NCBI GenBank assembly: GCA_008081305.1
Contig: VMCP01000070.1
Span: forward strand, 1-6,697
DNA: 6,697 nucleotides
Source: Bacteroidota bacterium
GTDB lineage: Bacteria > Bacteroidota > Bacteroidia > NS11-12g > UBA955
Reading direction: 5' to 3'
A model generated the notes under the pieces. It made no database searches and was not told the origin of the DNA. It saw only the letters and a program-made list of their open reading frames with translations. Every line of letters begins with the position of its first letter. Within the stretch, counting starts at the first letter, position 1. Of the stretch, positions 6,475 through 6,697 are shown in pieces. Made by a program: the position numbers and the translations under genes.

Positions 6475-6697
6475 TTATTCGTTTTCGGTCAGCAATATAG
6501 TAAATGCATCCTCAACCTTACGACAAAAATCACTTTCAACTGATTGTTTTGCCAACTCAGCCATTTTAACAAACGTTTCAGCTTTAGAAATTCCATGTCC
6601 AACAACAACTGGTGCTTTAACACCCAATACAAGTCCCCCACCGTGATTTTTAAAATTCAATCCATTTAGGAAGTCATCTTGCAATCCACGCTTCACA
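6475..6697 (-). CDS. plsX: Phosphate acyltransferase PlsX, C-terminal fragment (5' end outside window)
   Basis: PlsX makes acyl-phosphate from acyl-ACP, the acyl donor PlsY uses to build lysophosphatidic acid; it works peripherally at the membrane. Only about the last 74 codons are in view and the frame runs off the right edge, so the GTG at 6694-6696 is an internal valine, not a start. The fragment has the family's C-terminal signature: an asparagine-glycine loop followed by GGGLVLGVKAPVVVGHGIS (where GGAPLLG and a PVVKAHG-type motif are usual), then an amphipathic helix ending in AFTILLTENE. The position directly upstream of fabH, 3 nt away, matches the widespread plsX-fabH arrangement and strengthens the call. 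The promoter would lie upstream, beyond the window. Confidence 0.9.
   Translation of the reverse strand, partial: VKRGLQDDFLNGLNFKNHGGGLVLGVKAPVVVGHGISKAETFVKMAELAKQSVESDFCRKVEDAFTILLTENE

Noticed and set aside
6218..6646. Plus-strand 142-codon open frame over the fabH start and plsX end
   Set aside because: It runs antisense to two well-supported genes and shows no recognisable domain or start context.
1..6697. Defence island, CRISPR array, prophage, insertion sequence or tRNA
   Set aside because: All sequence is accounted for by conserved housekeeping genes with short gaps; no direct repeats, transposase motifs or cloverleaf structures were seen.

Overview
The window comes from an AT-rich bacterial chromosome and holds ordinary, conserved housekeeping genes. 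The best taxonomic guess is Bacteroidota, probably a flavobacteria-like lineage. Three separate start codons (RNase HI, CinA, GMP synthase) each lie 4-8 nt downstream of a perfect TAnnTTTG box, the -7 element used by the Bacteroidota primary sigma factor. Shine-Dalgarno sequences are essentially absent and A-rich leaders are common. The genus cannot be told from this sequence alone.

Left part (1-1715): an RNase HI gene (rnhA) reads leftward off the window edge and is divergent from cinA, a two-domain CinA/PncC protein. The 77-nt gap between them holds both promoters and a perfect 7-4-7 inverted repeat that overlaps the rnhA -33 element.

Middle (1716-5502): guaA (GMP synthase) has its own promoter. 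It is followed after 1 nt by an exported type 1 periplasmic-binding-fold protein of unknown role, and after another 7 nt by an RsmB/NOP-family RNA m5C methyltransferase that appears to start with TTG. The spacing suggests one three-gene operon joining purine synthesis, an envelope protein and rRNA modification.

Right part (5485-6697): reading leftward are the end of plsX and, 3 nt later, fabH. This is the common pairing that links phospholipid acyl-phosphate supply to initiation of type II fatty acid synthesis. fabH meets the methyltransferase gene tail to tail, and the two coding regions overlap by 18 bp.

I found no mobile element, CRISPR array, tRNA, rRNA, phage gene or defence-like cassette, and no gap over 100 nt between genes. 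The items most worth following up are the PBP-fold protein of unknown function in the guaA operon, the run of likely leaderless or near-leaderless promoters, and the dyad in the rnhA-cinA intergenic region.
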